Assembly (NCBI GenBank): GCA_020024775.1
Contig: JAHHTF010000001.1
Coordinates: forward strand, 1-64,000
Origin: Ureaplasma sp.
GTDB lineage: Bacteria > Bacillota_I > Bacilli_A > Mycoplasmatales > Mycoplasmoidaceae
DNA: 64,000 bases
Direction of reading: 5' to 3'
The notes under the pieces: generated by a model
Seen by the model: the letters and a program-made list of their open reading frames with translations, nothing else
What the model was told of the DNA's origin: nothing
The model's database searches: none
Made by a program: the position numbers and the translations under genes
Part shown: in pieces, positions 1-10,745 of the stretch
Position numbering within the stretch: position 1 is the stretch's first letter
Layout: every line of letters begins with the position of its first letter

Positions 1-96
1 GAAAAAGTGGGTCCCTTCTTTTCGGTTCCCACAAAATTTCCTAATTACCCAAATCTACTTAATATTGTTGACTTAATTACAATTTAAAGAGGGAAT
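1..96. other. Left-edge non-coding region
   Basis: No gene is visible. A short imperfect hairpin (GTGGG near base 7 paired with CCCAC near base 28) has no T-run and is not a convincing terminator. TACAAT at 78-83 could be a -10 box and AAAGAGGG at 86-93 is a clear ribosome binding site for the gene starting at 97. Confidence 0.4.
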
Positions 97-917
97 ATGA
101 AAAATCAAACAAAGAAAAAACTTTTGAAAATTATTGGAGCAACAGCACCTTTAATTTGTATCGGGGGGGGTTATTAACATTTACTACTTCTTGTAGTTCT
201 TATTATCCCTCTAAGATAGATACTCAATTAAAAGAATTATCAGTGCCATGATACAATTCAGTTTCAAAGCATGCTTGAAACTTATTTGACTATTATTGTT
301 CTTCTGGGCAACAAGCAATTGATTTGTATGCAAATAAAAGAGGTGATTTTTGGAATGTGCCATTACATCAGCAAAAAGAACCTCCTGAATATTTAACTGC
401 ATATGGAATGAGGTTAAGAGGTTCAGATTATCATTATATTTCAGAAGCATTAAGAACAATGCCTTTTGAAACTAATTATGTAACATACCATGGGGTTGAA
501 CCAATGGAATTAGAATTCTATGAACAACTAAAACCATTTGCAACCATCCAAGAAGATGGATGATATGATTTTTCAAAAGCGATTGGTCAAACCATTACAT
601 CATATGGTTTTATATCTACATCAATTATTGAAGATGAAGCTTTACAATATGTTGATAATTGAATGGGTAATTCAGTAGCTGAATTAGCCTTAAAAGTTCC
701 AACAATGTTTGTAATCCATGTTCCAAAAGGTTATCCAGCAGCACATTATTTAGCAGACTTTGAATGAATGGGAAGAGTTAATATTGATAACCAAATTTTA
801 ATTGATAAAGACTGTAAGTTTAAAATCAATAACATTACCAAAGAAAAGAAAATGGTTGGTTTAAATAATGATGTTGAATCTTATGTTAATATCTTTGATG
901 TTGATTTAGTAATTTAA
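97..917 (+). CDS. ADP-ribosyltransferase-like lipoprotein, frame broken at a G8 tract
   Basis: Translation from the ATG behind AAAGAGGG gives a lysine-rich, hydrophobic signal peptide, then hits TAA at 175 just after eight Gs (163-170). One extra G (or two fewer) would join it to an open frame running to the TAA at 915-917. That frame opens with a lipobox (TTSC) and encodes about 245 residues. The downstream part resembles the ADP-ribosyltransferase exoenzyme family (PF03496 type): a TYHGVE segment where the family has its R-motif, a GFISTS motif matching the STS motif, and an ending (NQILIDKDCKFKI) resembling the E-x-E strand. The catalytic Arg is His here and the catalytic Glu position is Gln, so activity is doubtful. 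As written no lipoprotein would be made. The break could be phase variation, a fixed mutation or a sequencing error in the G-run. Confidence 0.6.
163..170 (+). repeat. Poly-G tract (G8) inside the signal-peptide coding region
   Basis: Eight consecutive Gs in a genome where G-runs of this length are exceptional. A total of 6 or 9 Gs would restore the reading frame of the lipoprotein gene, so the tract is positioned to act as an on/off switch by slipped-strand mispairing. Confidence 0.75.
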
Positions 918-923
918 ATATTT

Positions 924-958
924 ATTGTGAAAGACTGAGTAGTTTTTCACAATTTTTT
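924..958 (+). terminator. Intrinsic terminator of the ART-like lipoprotein gene
   Basis: A 9-bp stem (ATTGTGAAA with TTTCACAAT) just after the stop codon is followed by TTTTTT. Confidence 0.85.
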
Positions 959-1117
959 AACCATCATTAATCCATAAAATTTTATTGTTTATAATGCTAA
1001 TAATAACTTATTTATATTAGTGTTTTTATGATAAAATTTATTTGTTTTAATGTTTTGTTAAAACACTCTTACTCGAAATGAGTTATTTATCCATAAGAGA
1101 AAGGAACAAAATAATAT
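959..1117 (+). promoter_or_regulatory. Promoter and leader of the rpsF operon
   Basis: A TATAAT box at 990-995 is the probable -10. About 115 nt of leader follow, with a small hairpin around ACTC/GAGT near 1070-1085 and AGAGAAAGGA as ribosome binding site. In many bacteria an S6:S18-binding leader precedes rpsF; I do not see its conserved motif clearly here. Confidence 0.55.
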
Positions 1118-1531
1118 ATGGCTAAATATGAAATTATGTTAGTTGTAAAAGGTGACCTTAAAGAAGCTGAAGCAAAGGCTACTATGAACGAACTAGCAAA
1201 AACTTTAAACAATAAAGAAATTAAAGTTACTGAATTAGGGCTAAAAGAATTAGCTTATGAAATTAAGAAACAAAAACAAGGTTGATACTTCCAATTAAAC
1301 TTTGAATCTGAAGATCAAGCTGCAATGAATGAATTTAGAAGATTAAGTAGAATTAACAAAAATCTTTTAAGACAATTAGTTATTAACCTAGAAAAAGATT
1401 ACGGTTATAAAGCTGCTAACAACCCTAAAAAAGTTGAAAGAAACAAAAAACAAGCTAAAATCACAGCTGATAGAAAAAAAGTGTTAGAACAACAAAGAGA
1501 AGCAAGAGAACAAGCTTTAGGTTCTAAATAA
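1118..1531 (+). CDS. rpsF: 30S ribosomal protein S6
   Basis: The 137-residue product begins MAKYEIMLVV, the typical S6 start, and contains the conserved beta strand KELAYEIKKQKQGWYF in which the Trp is encoded by TGA. S6 binds the central domain of 16S rRNA together with S18. The C-terminus is extended by a lysine- and arginine-rich helix (about residues 105-137). First gene of the rpsF-ssb-rpsR-rplI-dnaB cluster, the classic bacterial order. Start chosen from the ribosome binding site ending about 13 nt upstream. Confidence 0.97.
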
Positions 1532-1568
1532 TTTAAATTTAAACATATCGAAAGGATTAATAAAGATT

Positions 1569-2033
1569 ATGAATAAAGTTTTCTTAAATGGTTATATTTT
1601 TAAAGAACCAACATTAAAAACATCAGCGAATGATTTACAAATTTGTAATTTCTCTATGTTAGTACCAGATATCAAAAACCCACAAAGTGAAAGTTATATA
1701 AATTTGGTTGCATTTGGTAATCTAGCAGTTACAATTACAAATTCATTCCACAAAGGACAAATGTTATCGATTGATGGAAGACTTAGAACATCTAGTTATG
1801 TTAATCCTGAAGATAATAAAAGAACATTCTATACTGAAGTAATCGTAGATAATGTTCAATTAATTGATGGTCAAAGACCACAAAGACAACCTCAACCCAA
1901 TAACAATGAAACAATTGATTATAAAAAAGTTTCTCAACAAATTGAAAAACCAATTGATGTATCAAGTGTTTCTAAGGAAAATGAAGATTGAGACGAATTA
2001 GATTATTTTACGGAGGAAACCGATAATGAATAA
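1569..2033 (+). CDS. ssb: Single-stranded DNA-binding protein
   Basis: The 154-residue protein has an N-terminal OB fold (about residues 1-105: MNKVFLNGYIFKEPTLK, later NLVAFGNLA and the GRLRTSSY segment), then a Gln/Asn-rich linker and an acidic tail. The tail reads DWDELDYF followed by seven residues, so the usual terminal D-D-x-x-P-F is modified. SSB coats single-stranded DNA and recruits repair and replication proteins through that tail. Its last codons overlap the start of rpsR by 8 bp, implying translational coupling. Confidence 0.95.
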
Positions 2034-2271
2034 AATGAATGCAAATAAAAGTTTCAAAAAAAGAAACAAAAGAAAAGTATGTTACTTTTGTGAAAATGGA
2101 ATTGAACAAATTGATTATAAAGACACAAAGACTTTAGAAAGATACACAAACTCAATTTGTAAGATCGTTCCAAAAAGAACTTCTGGATGTTGTGCTAAAC
2201 ACCAAAGAAGAGTTTCTAATGCTATTAAAAGAGCAAGAATTGTAGCATTATTACCTTTCATTAAGGAGTAA
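2026..2271 (+). CDS. rpsR: 30S ribosomal protein S18
   Basis: An 81-residue basic protein with the S18 signature: CYFCENG near the N-terminus, the DYKD strand, and the RTSGCCAKHQRRVSNAIKRAR block followed by ALLPF. It partners S6 on the 30S platform. The start lies inside ssb, supported by GGAGG at 2012-2016. The Cys pairs (CYFC and CC) suggest retention of the zinc-binding form. Confidence 0.97.
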   Translation: MNKMNANKSFKKRNKRKVCYFCENGIEQIDYKDTKTLERYTNSICKIVPKRTSGCCAKHQRRVSNAIKRARIVALLPFIKE

Positions 2272-2280
2272 TAAATTATT

Positions 2281-2724
2281 ATGAAAGTTATTTTAATTAA
2301 AGATGTGCCAAACATTGGGAAAAAGAATGAAATAGTTGAAGTAGCAGATGGGTATGCAAAAAACTTTTTGATTAAAAATAAGTTAGGTGTATTACCTACT
2401 GAAAAACACATGGCTATGTTAAATCAAGAATTGCAAACTTTAGAAGATGCAAGACAAGAACAACTACTTCAAGATAATCTAATTAAAAAAGAAATTGAAT
2501 CAAAAGAATATTATTTTGAATTAAAACAAAAAGATAATAAGTCTTTTGGTGTAATCACTAACAAAAATATCCTTGATGAAGTTAACAAGGATAAAACTTT
2601 GATTACAAAACACATGTTTGTTGATTCTTTAAAATTAGATGTTGGTACTCATTTAGTTAAAATACAAATTTCAAAATCAGTCGTAGCAGAAATAAAAATC
2701 AACATTAAAGCAGTGCAATTGTAA
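2281..2724 (+). CDS. rplI: 50S ribosomal protein L9
   Basis: The 147-residue product begins MKVILIKDVPNIGKK and has the L9 signature GYAKNFLIKNKLG (residues about 28-40), then the long connecting helix and a C-terminal domain with FGVITNKNI. L9 binds 23S rRNA near the L1 stalk and suppresses frameshifting. AAGGAG precedes the start by about 10 nt. Its stop codon shares one base with the dnaB start. Confidence 0.97.
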   Translation: MKVILIKDVPNIGKKNEIVEVADGYAKNFLIKNKLGVLPTEKHMAMLNQELQTLEDARQEQLLQDNLIKKEIESKEYYFELKQKDNKSFGVITNKNILDEVNKDKTLITKHMFVDSLKLDVGTHLVKIQISKSVVAEIKINIKAVQL

Positions 2725-4106
2725 TGACAAACAATAACAACTTTAATGTTGATTTGGACTACTATCTTAACGCGACTGATGACCTTGAGAAAAAAATAAT
2801 TTCTGCTTTTGTAAATGATCCAGAAACAAGATCAGAAATTCTTATTAAAGTAAAAGCAGATTATTTCAATAACCCAATTTTAAAAACATTATTTGAAACA
2901 ATAATTGATTTTTATAAAAAGAATAATGAATTTGATTCAGCTATTTTTAAAACTTATTTAAAAACTAATAATCATTATCAACAAGAAGAATTGATGAAAG
3001 CATTCTTAGGGATTCAAATTAATTATGAATCAATTGAAAACATTAACATCTATATGGAAACGTTATGTTGTTATTGAATGGAAAAACAATCAAAGATAAT
3101 GTTTGCTAGTTGATTAGCTGAAAACTCTCCAGCTAATGTTATTCCTCAAAAAATGGAAGAACATTATAAAACAATAGCTGAAATCTCAAACGCTAGAATT
3201 TCAAATTCATTAATTATGATTAAAGAACTTGCAGATAAGTTCCAAGAAAAATTACGTATCATTGAAGAAAACAAAGGAAAACTATTAGGTACTAACACTG
3301 GATATGTTTCTTTAAACAATATGCTTAATGGTTTCCAACCAGGAGAAATGATTGTATTAGCTGCAAGACCAAGTATTGGTAAAACAGCTTTAGCTTTAAA
3401 CTTTTTATTGAATGCTGCACAAGATTCAAAAGAAGATGAAGCAGTAGTAATGTTCTCATTAGAAATGAGTAATGATGTTTTATACCAAAGACTATTAGCT
3501 TGTGGCACAAGATACAATATTAAGAAATTCCAATCAGGGAATTTCACTCCTCAAGAAAAGATTGCTGTTTTCCAAAAACAACAAGAGATCTCAAAATTAA
3601 ATATCTTTTTAGATGAATCACCAAATGTTAACATTTTAGATATTCAAGCTAAGGTTAAACAATTAGCTAAAGAAAAAAAGATTAAATTAATCATTGTTGA
3701 TTATCTTCAATTAATTGATTCAGCAACTAATAAAAATAACCGTGCACAAGAAGTTGCACATGTATCAAGAACATTAAAATTATTATCACTAGAATTAAAG
3801 ATTCCTATTATTGCTATTGCTCAATTATCTAGAAGTATTGAACAAAGAGCAGCAGATGATAAAAAACCAAAACTATCTGACTTAAGAGAATCAGGAGCAA
3901 TCGAACAAGATGCTGACGTGGTAATGTTCTTAGATTATGATAGAACACAAATTGATCAAAACAAACAACAAGAAGATGGAACAGTTAAGTTCTCTTCTGA
4001 AGTAGTTGTAGAAGTTACAATTGCGAAAAATAGAAATGGTGAAACAGGTGTGGTGAAATTATTATTTGATAAAGCCACAGGTCGATATGTAGAAGTAAAT
4101 AACTAA
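2724..4106 (+). CDS. dnaB: Replicative DNA helicase DnaB
   Basis: A 460-residue protein with the DnaB N-terminal helical domain (about 8-115) and a RecA-like C-terminal ATPase. Walker A is ARPSIGKT at about 214-221 and Walker B is KLIIVDYLQLI. AQLSRSIEQR and SDLRESGAIEQDADV are the H3/H4-type motifs. It unwinds DNA at the fork as a hexamer and binds primase DnaG. The start overlaps the rplI stop (TAATG), so it is co-translated as the last gene of the cluster. Two Trp codons near residues 119 and 130 are TGA. Confidence 0.96.
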
Positions 4107-4125
4107 AAAAAAGGAAATAACAATT

Positions 4126-5436
4126 ATGAACAAAAAAAGATTAGCGATTTTATTATCAACAGCTACAATTGGTGTATTGGGGACAACATTACCAATTGCT
4201 CTGACATCATGTTCAAGTCAAGCAAACCCATTCTTCCCATCTACATCTATCACAGCTAACTATAATGGTACTAAGTACACATTTATGTTTAAAAATAATG
4301 TACGTGGTGGTTTCTATTTAACTGAGACTCAAACTGATGGTACAACAAAAGAAATCACTAAAGATGAACTACAAGCTAATGTTAATAAAGCAACTCCAGA
4401 AGGTGGATTAACAGTAGGGTCTACAGTTTCACCAGAATATACTCAAGCAGTAGAAAAGATGAATGCATATAATGCTGTTGCTTTAGTATTAGGTTATTCA
4501 AATACATTATTTGACAACATTTCAGAAATCTTAATGAGATCTCCAAATGTTTTAACTGCTGCTAGTCAAGTTGATGTTTCACAATGAAATAAACATATCG
4601 CTACTGATAACGCTATGAAAGAATTTTCTATTGCAAAATTACAAGTTGCTGGAGAAGGTAAACAATCATATTCAATTGGTCCTAGAAATATTACTATGAC
4701 AATCAATACAACTACAAATGCTGTACCAGGTACACAATATGAATCTGCTAAAGCAACTACTTATAATCAAGATTTAACTGTAAGTAAATATACAATTGAC
4801 TATGGTTGATTTAAAAACGAATATTCAGGTGGTACTTGATTACAAGATTCAGATGCTTTAAATATTGTTAACAAAGCTTTAACACCAGATCAAAAAGCTA
4901 TCTTTAAAAAGATTGGATTACCAGAATTATCAACAGGAGGTTATGGTTTTACTCAAACCTCATTCCCAATTAATTTTGCTGGAATTACTTATAACAATTT
5001 CCCAGAAGCTATCACTGATGCTAAAGATAAATCTAAAACTGTGTTCACAGGGATTTATAAAATCTCTGAAAGATATTACAATGTTCCAGGTGCTGATGGA
5101 AAAGATGAATTAAAATCAGGTGGATATTGTAAAGCATTCGGAATGAACTATGAACAAACATCTGCTATTACATCAATTAATTCTTCTAAATTCTTAAAAG
5201 AAGCAATTAAAAATAATCATAACTATATGTTAAGTAACACATGAAACTTAATTAACTATATTGGTTGATGTGCTTCTCAAACAGCAACAAACCAAGCAAC
5301 TGATGAATGAGTTAAACAATATAAAACTCAATTCAAAGCAAATGCTTATATGTCAGAATCTACTGTAGCTACAAAATTAAGTGATGCTACATATACTACT
5401 GGAATTACTAATATTTATAAAACTATTACAAGATAA
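4126..5436 (+). CDS. Predicted lipoprotein of unknown function
   Basis: A 436-residue protein with a typical mollicute lipoprotein signal (MNKKRLAIL..., hydrophobic core, lipobox ALTSC at about 26-30). I do not recognise the mature part; it is rich in Thr, Asn and Ser, uses TGA for Trp several times, and has no clear repeat or catalytic motif. It follows dnaB by 19 bp with AAAGGAAA as ribosome binding site and precedes an ECF S component by 20 bp, so it may be a surface partner of that transporter; that is inference from position only. Confidence 0.8.
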
Positions 5437-5456
5437 AAATTAAGGTAAAAACGAAT

Positions 5457-6431
5457 ATGCAATCTCAAGGACTTTCAGTAGGACAAGCAATATTGATATT
5501 CATAGCTTTCTTTATTGTATTGATAGTTGTTTCTTTAATCAAGAAGCTTTACTATTGAATAAGATATAGAAAGCGTTTTTACATTATTCCTAGAGTTTCT
5601 GTAAAAGGAATTTCAGTTATTGCAATGGTAATTTCTATTTCCATTGTAATCATTATGTTAATTACCATTGCATCTGCTGATTTAATGTCGGTAGTATTTA
5701 GAGCCTGGCCAGGTACCAGGGTGACCATTGAAGGGATTCTAATTAAAATTGGTGGATTATTATTTGGTCCATTTATTGGAATGTTTATTGGTGGAATGAC
5801 CGATTTATTAACAGTTGCATTAACAGCTGGGGTATTCCACTATGGTTATTTGATTGCATCAATGGCATACGGATTAATCGGTGGAATGATTAGAAGTATC
5901 TTTAACTTCTCAAGAAAAAGATATAGTATCTTTGGGTTGTATGGAACAATCTTTACGATTGTAATTGCAGCAGCCATTGGTTTATTCTTACATTTTGGAT
6001 TAACTGAAAATGTATTAAATGTTAGTATGTTTGGATTTGACTTAGATATTCCTAAATCATTAATGATTGGTTTAATTGTTGGATTCATGTTATCATCAGT
6101 CATTGTGATTTGGTTAGCATATGTCGTCCAAAAAGTTCAGTTAAAGAAAAACCCTAAGTCAAACTGATTTAGTGTGTTTGCTCCAACATTAGTTGCAGTA
6201 TTATTATGTGAAGTTGTGGTTAATATTTTAATGATGCCATCATTTGATACTCAACTTACAACATTAAGTTATGTGCAATGAGTTACAATCAGATCATTAT
6301 TATTAATTCCAATGGTAATTATTAATATGGTAATTATTTATCCAATCTTTAAAGTGGTTGTGCCATTGGTTAATTATGATTATTCAAAAGATTTGGTTGA
6401 ATCATCAAAAGTTCCAATTTATGTAAATTAG
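5457..6431 (+). CDS. ECF transporter S component, possibly folate type
   Basis: A 324-residue integral membrane protein. After an N-terminal anchor (about 8-30) and a basic segment it has five to six hydrophobic helices. The segment GGLLFGPFIGMFIGGMTDLL is typical of energy-coupling-factor substrate-binding (S) proteins of the FolT/vitamin class, as is the IEGILIKI helix before it. S components bind a vitamin and dock on the shared EcfA-A'-T module, which is not in this window. Substrate assignment to folate is tentative. Upstream neighbour is a lipoprotein; gatC follows by 8 bp. Confidence 0.75.
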
Positions 6432-6439
6432 GAGGAAGT

Positions 6440-6712
6440 ATGGAAACTAAAATTAAACAAGCTATTTCTGAATTATATTTTGATTTAAATGATAAACAAC
6501 GTGAAAGTGTACAAGTTGCTTATGATTCATTTAAAAGTGATTTAGAAATGATTAAGTCATTTAAATTACCAACTTCATTTAAATCTACAGAAGAAGTTTT
6601 AGGAACATTAAGAAAAGATGAAGTAGTAGCTACTGATGCTACACAAGAAGAATTATTTCAAAACTGTGTTAAATTCAATGATTCATATGTGGTATTAAAA
6701 AATGAAAAATAA
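6440..6712 (+). CDS. gatC: Asp-tRNA(Asn)/Glu-tRNA(Gln) amidotransferase subunit C
   Basis: A 90-residue helical protein at the head of gatCAB. It is divergent, but has the position, size and the LRKDEV segment expected of GatC's belt around GatA/GatB. GGAGG lies 5 nt before the start. Its end overlaps gatA by 11 bp. GatCAB amidates misacylated Glu-tRNA(Gln), replacing glutaminyl-tRNA synthetase. Confidence 0.8.
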   Translation: METKIKQAISELYFDLNDKQRESVQVAYDSFKSDLEMIKSFKLPTSFKSTEEVLGTLRKDEVVATDATQEELFQNCVKFNDSYVVLKNEK

Positions 6713-8156
6713 AACTATTTTAGAATTACATAATGATTTATTAAATAAAAAAATTACAGTTCTTGAAATCAATCAATATTATTTAAATAATCTTAAAAAA
6801 ATAATTGATGCTAAATCAAATGCTATTTTATTATCTTTTGAAAAACAAGTTTTAGAACAAGCTAAAGCATTAGATGTGTTAATTAAAAAAGATCCTAGTG
6901 TTTTAAAAGATAACTATTTGTTTGGTATTCCTTGTTCATTAAAAGATAATGTTTGTTTAAAAGGATATACAACAACAGGTGGTTCATTGTTCTTAAAAGA
7001 TTTTGTTCCTTGTTATGATGCAACTGTTGTTAGTATATTAAAACAAAAGAATGTAATCTTTAACTCAAAAACAAATATGGATGAATTAGGTCTTGGAGGA
7101 ACTGGATTATATTCAGGATTTAAAGATGTAATCAATATTGATAATCCAAAATATATTGTTGGTGGTTCATCATCAGGTTCAGCATTATTAATGCAACAAT
7201 TTGGTTCAGTATTTTCAATAACTACTGATACTGGTGACTCAATCAGAAGACCAGCGAGTTTAATGGGTATTGTTGGATATAAACCATCTTATGGATTAAT
7301 TTCTAGATATGGTGTTTTACCATATGCACCAAGTTTAGATCATGTTGGTGTGATGACTCGAAACGTATCTGATTTAGTTTATGTTTTAGATTCAATTGTA
7401 AAATATGATGCAAAAGATGCAACAAGTGTAGATAAAAAAATCAACTTCATTAAAGACTCTAAACCTATACCAAAAGTAACAATTGGTTTAGTTGATGGGT
7501 TAGAATCATATTGAACAAAAAACAAAGCTCATGAAAACTTCAATAAGTTTATAGACTCTTTAAAAACAAATAAAAATATTAGTTTTAAATCAATCAAAAT
7601 TGACCCAAACTTAGTAAATATTATTAGTAGTTTATACAAAGTTATTTCTTATGCAGAAGCAGTTTCATCTTGAAATAATTTAAACGGATTGTTGTTTGGA
7701 AATAACAAAGATTTAAAATACTCAAACTTCGAAGATTTGTTATTTAAAGTAAGAACACAATATTTATCAGATGAATTAAAGAAAAGATTTGTATTAGGTA
7801 ATATTGCAACTAATTATGAAAACTTTAATGATGTATATTTAAAATCAAAACAAATTGTTGAATACATTAAATCATTGTTCCATGATTATTTCAAAGACGT
7901 TGATGCATTCTTAATTCCATCATGTCACACAGATGGAATCTTGAAAGAAGATGTTTTAAACAATAAAACTAATAGTACTAAGATTGATGACTTAATGCAA
8001 TTTGCAAACTTTGCTCATTTACCATCAATTACTATTCCATTATATTCAGAAAACAAATTACATTTTGGAATCAATTTATTTGCAGATAAATATGAAGATC
8101 AAAAACTAATTAATATTGCATTATTATTTGAACAATTAATTAAAGGAAGTAAATAA
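6702..8156 (+). CDS. gatA: Glu-tRNA(Gln) amidotransferase subunit A
   Basis: A 484-residue amidase-signature protein. The catalytic Lys is in FGIPCSLKDNVCLKG, the Gly/Ser-rich loop is GGSSSGSALL, and the nucleophile region is TDTGDSIRRPAS, giving the Ser-cisSer-Lys arrangement. It hydrolyses glutamine to supply ammonia to GatB. The reading frame passes through two TGA Trp codons near the middle. One base separates its stop from gatB. Confidence 0.95.
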
Positions 8157-8157
8157 T

Positions 8158-9576
8158 ATGAGAAATTTTGAAGTTATTATTGGAATTGAAGTTCATACCG
8201 CTTTAAATACAAAAACTAAAATGTTTTCATCTTCAAAGAACTCTCATAATGATCCAGTTAATACCAATGTCTCTGAAGTTGATTTAGGATTACCAGGAAC
8301 AATGCCTTTAGTTAATGAACAAGCTGTTGTTAAAGCGATTTGATTGGCTAAAGAATTAAACATGGAATGTAACTATCAAAACATTAACTTTGATAGAAAG
8401 AATTATTTCTATTCAGACTTACCAAAAGGATTCCAAATTACTCAACAATATAATCCAATTGCAACAAATGGATTCATTGATATCGGAAACAAAAAAGTAA
8501 GAATTGAAAGATTCCACTTAGAAGAAGATACTGCTAAACAAATTAATCATAATAATGAAATCTATTTAGATTATAACAGATGTGGATCTCCTTTAATTGA
8601 GATTGTAACTAAACCAGATATTTCATCTGGAACTGAAGCTGCAAACTACTTAAAAGAATTAATTAATATTTTAAAGTTCATGGACATCTCTGATGCTAAA
8701 CTTGAATCAGGTTCTTTAAGAGCTGATGTTAATATTTCTTTAAGACCATATGGTGCTAAAGAATATGGAACTAAGGTTGAAATCAAAAACATAAACTCTG
8801 TTTCAAATGTCCAAAAAGCAATTGACTTTGAAATTGAAAGACAATCTAAATTATTATTAAGTAATCAAGAAGTGCAACAAGAAACAAGAAGATTCGATGA
8901 CTCTACATCTTCTACAATCTTTATGAGACAAAAAACTGATGCAGTTGATTACAGATATATTTATGAACCAAATATTCTTAAAGTTAGATTAACTGATAAA
9001 GAATATCAAGAGTATTTAAAACAAAAACCTTTATCAATTAAAGATATTAAAACAAACTTAATGAACTTAGGTTTAAAAGAAGACGAAGTATTGTTTTTAA
9101 TTAATAACTACGAACTTTATTTATTCTTCAATGAAATCTCAAAGAAGGCTAGTGCAACATTAGTGTATAATTGAATATGTACAGAGTTAGTTGGTTTATT
9201 AAATAAACAAAACAAATCATTAGCTGATTTCTCAGATGCTCAAAAACAAGAATTCATTGTAATGATTGATTTATTACAACAAGAAGAAATCAATGGTAAA
9301 CAAGCTAAAGTAGTTCTTGAAAACATTGTCGTTAACAATAAAAAAACTTTAGATATTATTAAAGAAAATAATATGCAACAAATTAAAGATAAAAAAGTCT
9401 TAAAGGAATTGCTTGAAGTTGAAATTGCTGCTAATCCTAAAATGTTAGAAGAATACAATGATCGTCCTGAAAGAGTTGAAAAATTCTTTATGGGAATGAT
9501 TATGAAAAAAACCCAAGGACAAGCTAACCCTAATGTAACAATTGAAGTTTTAAAAGAGTTAATCAATAAGGAATAA
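8158..9576 (+). CDS. gatB: Glu-tRNA(Gln) amidotransferase subunit B
   Basis: A 472-residue protein beginning with FEVIIGIEVHTALNTKTKMF, the GatB signature. It continues with DLGLPGTMP, YSDLPKGFQITQ and CGSPLIEIVTKPD in the kinase-like cradle, and ends in the helical YqeY-like tail (about 330-472) with NPKMLEEYNDRPE and FFMGMIMKKTQGQANP. It activates Glu-tRNA(Gln) with ATP and transamidates it. The ORF is interrupted only by TGA (Trp). Last gene of the gat operon; the next gene starts 4 bp later. Confidence 0.96.
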
Positions 9577-9580
9577 GACA

Positions 9581-9814
9581 ATGGCACAAACAGATAAAAA
9601 ATTAATTAGATTTACTAAAAAACTAGAAAAGATGGTTTTACTATATGGTAAAACAAAAGTTATTCAAGAAATTTCTAAAGTCTTAGATTTAGATTGCCAT
9701 GTACATAGTCACGATGAACTATTATCTTGTTGTGGTAATCACCATCATGAAGAAGATAAAGAAATTGTTATTCAAAAACATTATGAAATTCATAAACATA
9801 ATGAAGGGGAATAA
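9581..9814 (+). CDS. Small His/Cys-rich protein of unknown function
   Basis: A 77-residue protein with a basic N-terminal half and a metal-ligand-rich C-terminal half: CHVHSHDELLSCCGNHHHEE, then QKHYEIHKHNE. Three Cys and about ten His within 45 residues suggest zinc or another transition-metal binding. It is tightly packed between gatB (4 bp) and tilS (5 bp), so it is probably translated. I do not recognise a family. Confidence 0.65.
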   Translation: MAQTDKKLIRFTKKLEKMVLLYGKTKVIQEISKVLDLDCHVHSHDELLSCCGNHHHEEDKEIVIQKHYEIHKHNEGE

Positions 9815-9819
9815 AACAC

Positions 9820-10743
9820 ATGTCAATATTTAATACAAAGAAATATGTATTAGGTATCAGTGGAGGGCCAGATTCAATGGCTCTTTTGTATTTTTACAGA
9901 GCTTTTATAAAAGTAGCTTGTATTGTGAATTACAATAAAAGAGAAGATTCCAATGAAGATGTAGAACTTGTAAAAGACATGTGTAAAAAATACAAGGTTA
10001 AGTTAGAAATCTTAGAGATTGATAAAGAATACTATAGTCAAAATAAAATCAAGAACTTTCAATCTTGAGCTAGAAAAATCAGATATGATTTCTTTGAAGA
10101 AATGGCAAAGAAATATAATGCATCCAAAATCTTGTTAGCTCACCATGTTGATGACTTTGTCGAAACTGCTTACATGCAACAAGCAAAGAAATCAAAAGCT
10201 TTATTTTATGGAATCATGAAGAAATCAAAATGAAATGATTTAGAGATTTATCGTCCTTTCATTAATTGGTTTAGAAAAGACACAATTCAAAGAATGTGTG
10301 ACCAATATAAGATTCCTTATAGAATAGATTCATCAAACAATTCAGATGAATATGAAAGAAATAGAATCAGAAAATTAATAGCTTCTTGACCTGAACAAAA
10401 ATATTATGATTTCTTGTATGATATTAAAAAGTATAATAAGAAACATAATAAGCAAAGAAAACAAAATATCAAGATCTTTGCTAAGTTCACTAAGCTTGAA
10501 TATTCTTTTGAATTCTTCAAGAAATTAACTGAAGAGCAAAAGTATTATTTGATTTATAACTTTTTGTCCACTAACAATATTTCAACTAAGTCTTATAGTA
10601 AGATATCAAATGTAATTAGTTTCTTGAATTCAGAATCTCAAAAGTGTTATCGTGTAGAACAATATTGATATATTAAAATTAGAAAACACAAAATTGTTTT
10701 GTTTAATACTGAACAAGAAGTTCAAGATGTCGTTGAAGAATAA
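9820..10743 (+). CDS. tilS: tRNA(Ile)-lysidine synthase
   Basis: A 307-residue PP-loop ATPase. The ATP-binding motif SGGPDSM lies at about 14-20. HHVDDFVETAYMQQ and the later YRIDSSNNSDEYERNRIR segment (TilS signature for tRNA binding) follow. It attaches lysine to C34 of tRNA(Ile2) so that AUA is read as Ile. Shorter than E. coli TilS, lacking the C-terminal tRNA-binding extension, as usual for mollicutes. Ung starts 2 bp after the stop. Confidence 0.94.
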
Positions 10744-10745
10744 AG

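Noticed and set aside
1..45. Terminator or 3' end of an RNA gene at the left edge
   Set aside because: The hairpin is weak, has no T-run, and too little sequence is available to identify an RNA.
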